From Atrichornis clamosus (taxonomy: Eukaryota; Chordata; Aves; Passeriformes; Menuridae): a DNA stretch of 64,000 bases. Below, piece by piece: positions 60,696 through 64,000 of the stretch. Made by a program: the position numbers and the translations under genes. Where the stretch lies: positions 124,001 to 188,000 of the forward strand of contig WBMZ01009485.1 of NCBI GenBank assembly GCA_013400975.1, in the 5' to 3' direction. The notes beneath the pieces were generated by a model, which was not told the origin of the DNA, made no database searches, and saw only the letters and a program-made list of their open reading frames with translations. Positions within the stretch are counted from its first letter, which is position 1; each line of letters opens with the position of its first letter.

Positions 60696-60914
60696 CTACT
60701 GCACACGGATCTCCAGTTCCTCCTGTTCATCCTCCATGGTGCTTGCATTGGTATAAAGGTATTTCAGAGAGGCAATCAAGCATGTAGGTTTGTCAGAAGG
60801 GATGCAAGAGGATTCACCACCGCTGTACACACCTTTGAGGTACTTGGCCTTCTGATTCTCATTTTGAGAGTCAGCTAAGGAATTTCTGTTGCTTCTCTGG
60901 TTGGCCTGGCTCAT
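60696..60914 (-). pseudogene. CR1 ORF2 N-terminus, start of endonuclease
   Basis: The frame ends with 'LKYLYTNASTMEDEQEELE', the conserved N-terminal stretch of the CR1 APE-type endonuclease. 'DLIAITEEW' follows beyond the first stop, where the family's metal-binding glutamate (TE) lies. The preceding residues are the ORF1-ORF2 spacer. It is interrupted by stops and by the nested SINE. Confidence 0.75.
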
Positions 60915-61120
60915 TCCCAGTTGGAGACAATGGTGTGAGTGTTGTGACTTTGGACCCTTCCCTCAAATCCTTCATTTTAAAGCTGGCCTGACTGCTGCCA
61001 AAGATTCCCTTGCCTCTTTCTAGGCACATGGATCCTATTCCTCCCTAACAGGCTATAGTCATCAAAGAATGTCCTGATGTCATCAAAGCCAAAACACTCA
61101 TGACAGCACCAGTCAAAAAG

Positions 61121-61380
61121 TCAGATGTTGATTTCCATTATACATCTATTTCTGGCTTCATCCTTTCCTCTACCTGGCAAAATGGAAGAAAAGATAATTT
61201 GGGCACCATTTTTCAATTGCACTCCCAGAGTTTTATAGTCGTCTTTGATTCTGCCCAGATTTTGGCTTGCAATGTCATTCATGCCCATGTGAAAGAGTAG
61301 CAGTGGATAGAAGTCTGTATTCTTGACAAGCTGTGACATCCTCTCAGCAACATCACAGACCTTAGCTCCCAGAATGAAGC
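61121..61380 (-). pseudogene. CR1 ORF1 esterase (SGNH hydrolase) remnant
   Basis: CR1 ORF1 encodes an esterase-like SGNH-hydrolase domain. Here the - strand frame reads 'AKVCDVAERMSQL', then 'FYPLLLFHMGMNDIA', which holds the family's GxND block (GMND, about 61270), then 'VFSSILP'-like 'IIFSSILPGRGK'. Upstream, where the GDS nucleophile block is expected, the DNA passes into an RT fragment, so the catalytic serine block is missing. Downstream the frame ends before the DxxH block. It is inactive. Confidence 0.8.
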
Positions 61381-61398
61381 ATAACTCATGTGACTCAC

Positions 61399-61762
61399 GT
61401 GCTCAGCACCACCAAGGACAGCCTGACTCCATTCTCTGACACCTCCCTGCAACTACTGATAGGCATTGGTGAGGTCTTCTCTCAGTCATCTCTTCCCAAA
61501 GCTGAACAGGCCCAGCTCCCTCAGCTTTTCCTCATAAGAGAGATGCTCCAGTCCCTGCATCATCTTTGTTGGATGTCCATCTCCACTGGACCTGCTCCAG
61601 GACCTCCATGTCTCTCTTGTACTGAGGAGCCCAGAACTGGACACAGTACTCCAGGTGAGGCCTCACTACGGCTGAATAAAAGGGCAGGATTCCCTCCCTT
61701 GACCTGCTGGCAGTGCTCTTCCTAATGTACTTCAGGGTTCCATTGGCAAAGAAACAAAATTC
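61399..61762 (-). mobile_element. CR1 RT C-terminal fragment abutting ORF1 sequence, - strand
   Basis: The - strand reads '[20 protein letters not shown]', then '[20 protein letters not shown]', and, after a frameshift, the '[11 protein letters not shown]' block. It then runs to a decayed 'GARLFSVV'-like segment near 61400. There it meets ORF1 esterase sequence of the next element with no 3' untranslated region between. It is a separate CR1 copy or a rearranged piece of the same one. The open frame at 61532-61897 covers it. Confidence 0.85.
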
Positions 61763-62837
61763 ATATTTATACTCTTGAATTATAACAAGAAACCTTCCTG
61801 TATAAGAAAATTCCCACAAGTAGCTGGGCATCTCCAGCAGCAACACTGCAAGGCACCAATGTGTGAGTTGTAACACATCCCACTTGCACAGGGACATTTA
61901 TTTAGTGATGCAATGAACACAATCTGGAACTCACTGAGTCATCTCATTAAAACCTATGTTGTCACTTTTGCAAGCTGACTAGTCAGACTAGACCTCCACT
62001 TCAAAGAAGCAGCATTTAAAATCCTAAAGTGAAACAAATTGCACTTATCACTATGTAACATATTTCAAGTGTGCCTGTTATGGGATGACATGTCAGGGAT
62101 TAAGGAAAAGTGAATGTTATGTTTGTCATTACAGAATGGTATTGCAAGAATCACTTATTGATTGAGCAGTCTTATCAGGAAGTAATTTGATTCAGGGAAA
62201 TGTTCCTATTAATTTCTACTGTAAGTCAACCATATGGATCAATGATTGTCTAATTCAACTCTACTCCAGTAGTACAGAGGCTAATCCTCTGTGCAGGTGG
62301 GTAAATATGGATTGGACTTTCCAAAACACAAGGCAAACAGAAGTTTTGTTTATTTATAAAGCAAACAAACAAAGTAAAAGGCTGGTAAATGAACAGAATG
62401 ACAAAAGGAGTTTGTTCTTTAATTACTTCCTAAGCAAATGAAAGTTATCTGAAGAGTCCAGGCCCTTGCAGCACACAGACTTGGAGGGACTTCAATCCCT
62501 CTGCTGACTTGGATCTGCAAGACAAATTCATGTACTCTTGAGACTCTGCAATGTCTTTGCCATCAGCTGTCCTCTCTAAAATGCCTTGCAAGGGAACATT
62601 AGATAATCCAGCTGTTTTAATCACATAGGCTTGAGATTTTGCAAATGAATGAAAAATTGACAAAAATATAAGAAATCAGCATTGTACCAATAGAGTTTAC
62701 ACTGTAGTGATAGTAAGATAGTGTACCCAAACAGACACTTATGTTATCATTGGAATCCAGGAAGAATTATTATTTAATTCGAACAGTCTGATGATATGGG
62801 AATCATAATTATGAAAAGTTGTTAGATAATAGGTCAA
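61763..62837. other. unique sequence, no gene recognised
   Basis: Frames at 62187-62441 and 62445-62663 have no domain. No repeat recognised. Confidence 0.5.
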
Positions 62838-63092
62838 CATGACCTGGCAGCTTGTTCTTGCAGCCCAGGAAGCCAACTGTGTCCTGGGCTACTTCGAAAG
62901 CAACGTGGGCAGCAGGTCAAGGGACCTCTGCTCTGCTCTGCTCTAATGAGTCTCCACCTGGAGTCCTGTGTCCACCTCTGGGACTCACAACACAGAAAAG
63001 ACATGGGCCTGCTGGAGTGTGTCCAGAGGAGGGTCATGAAGATGATCAGAGGACTGGAGCAGCTCTCCTAAGGAAACAGGCTGAGAGACAAA
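62838..63092 (+). mobile_element. CR1 RT C-terminal fragment, + strand
   Basis: 'gacctggcagcttgttcttgc', 'gcccaggaagccaactgtgt' and 'cctgggctacttcgaaagc' are the CR1 ORF2 segment after 'DLGVLVD'. 'tggagtgtgtccagaggagg' and 'gaggactggagcagctctcc' follow. It ends in 'aacaggctgagaga', so it lacks the CR1 3' end. It is truncated on both sides, by deletion or by an aborted insertion followed by loss. Confidence 0.9.
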
Positions 63093-64000
63093 ACATTAAG
63101 ATGACAAAGATACAGATTCTAATTAGTTTTGTACTGTAAGAAAACTTGTGATGTCAGGTCTGTTTACTGGTGGGAAATGACTGAAAAATACTTTGCCAAA
63201 CATATTTGTCTTTGTTGAAACAGCACAGTTCATCAAGCCCACCTAGAAAAACATTGTCATTTTATATGTGATTCTGCTAATACTGGCTTTTGCTGTGCTA
63301 AAATTAAATGTGCTCAAGGATATATATATATTATATAAATATATAACCGAATTCTACATATCCTGAGCAATAAAGCAAGTTTTGGTTTTGAATGCCTAAG
63401 CAGCAGCAGATTGGACATAGATAACACAGACTAGAGTTTGAATGAAAATAAAGCACTATTCTGAATATCTCAGAAACTAGATAGGTATACTTCACTGTCT
63501 GAATGGTTATGAACTCAGCGTAAAAAATCGGCTTTGCTGAGACTTGTAGTGAAAAAGTCTACTTATTTCCTAGATTCTGTTTTCAGATTCACTAGACATT
63601 ACTGGCATTAAAAGCATGAGAAATGCCATACTGAATTATAGTATGATTGCATTGCTCTGATATCTTGTGTCAAACTGCACAAGTTTGGGGAAGTTATGAG
63701 AAACTTGCAGCAGCTGAATATGTGGCATAATAACCCAGGGATCAGATTACCATTCAAAGACTAGCTCAAGGCTGAAAGCAAGAGATTTACTTCCCTCTCA
63801 GCATGTGCTATAATTGTAGTAAATGTTGGGGTTTATAGACAGAATTGTTACCAGTCCTTTTCTAAATCCTCTTCACTTCCAGCCTACAACTGCTTCCTGG
63901 AGAAAAAGGTACTATCAGATAATTACCGTACGAAACAGCATTTATTTCTGCCTTGCAATTTTCAGTTTATCACATTTCAACTTCATTTAATATCCTCACA
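63093..64000. other. unique AT-rich sequence
   Basis: No gene recognised. A (TA)n-rich patch lies at 63320-63347. Confidence 0.55.

Larger units (their letters stand above)
59978..61398 (-). mobile_element. internally deleted CR1 with ORF1 esterase and ORF2 endonuclease, - strand
   Basis: Read on the - strand the order is ORF1 esterase remnant (61380-61050), the ORF1-ORF2 junction, the start of the ORF2 endonuclease (about 60914-60640), a nested SINE, more endonuclease (60510-60190), and then a direct jump near 60190-60165 into the ORF2 C-terminal tail and 3' untranslated end (to 59978). The endonuclease C-terminus and essentially all of RT are missing. CR1 copies that reach ORF1 are rare, so this insertion was originally long. 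All frames are broken by stops and shifts. Confidence 0.85.

Noticed and set aside
1..64000. CRISPR array, operons, phage or plasmid features
   Set aside because: The sequence is vertebrate. No regularly spaced repeats with unique spacers and no bacterial gene organisation are present.

Overview
This looks like intergenic or intronic nuclear DNA from a bird, most likely a passerine. The bird assignment rests on many CR1 non-LTR retrotransposon fragments. The passerine assignment rests on two short interspersed elements that join a tRNA-Ile(AAT)-like head to a CR1-X-like tail, the architecture of the passerine family TguSINE1. The window is AT-rich by eye. I found no protein-coding exon, conserved structural RNA or CRISPR array that I can support. 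The open frames longer than 60 codons are either CR1 remnants or frames with no recognisable domain, often overlapping on both strands. Absence of exons is a statement about what I can recognise, since short exons could be missed.

Layout. 1-1,750: a CR1 copy on + with an AT-rich expansion inside it, then a CR1 3' end on -. 1,750-4,320: mostly unique, with two promoter-like modules that may be old LTR remnants. 4,322-5,092: CR1 on - with a decayed reverse-transcriptase (RT) C-terminus. 7,120-7,978: CR1 on + in which the linker between endonuclease and RT is joined directly to the RT C-terminus. 7,979-28,840: a long unique stretch with one very old CR1-L-like fragment (about 22,900-23,310), small tandem repeats and hairpins. 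28,845-29,693: a CpG-rich probable solo endogenous-retrovirus LTR on -, with TATA, CCAAT, GC-box, two kappaB-like sites and a polyadenylation signal. 29,700-39,150: unique apart from a doubtful ancient CR1 at 35,690-36,080. 39,152-39,297: the more complete tRNA-Ile/CR1 SINE. 44,808-45,189, 50,428-50,760 and 55,722-56,222: CR1 3' ends, the last of CR1-X type and therefore matching the SINE tails. 59,978-61,762: the most complex locus, a - strand CR1 mosaic with ORF1 esterase, ORF2 endonuclease, a nested SINE, an internal deletion and an RT-tail fragment. 62,838-63,092: a CR1 fragment on +.

How the parts relate. CR1 copies are normally 5'-truncated 3' ends. Here two copies instead keep 5' or middle segments and have lost the RT core internally, at different breakpoints. 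The SINEs would have depended on CR1-X reverse transcriptase in trans, and the window holds both partners with nearly the same terminal sequence. None of the CR1 copies looks capable of movement today. I did not find a clearly new biological system; the most interesting objects are the nested mosaic, the SINE/CR1-X pair and the LTR promoter.
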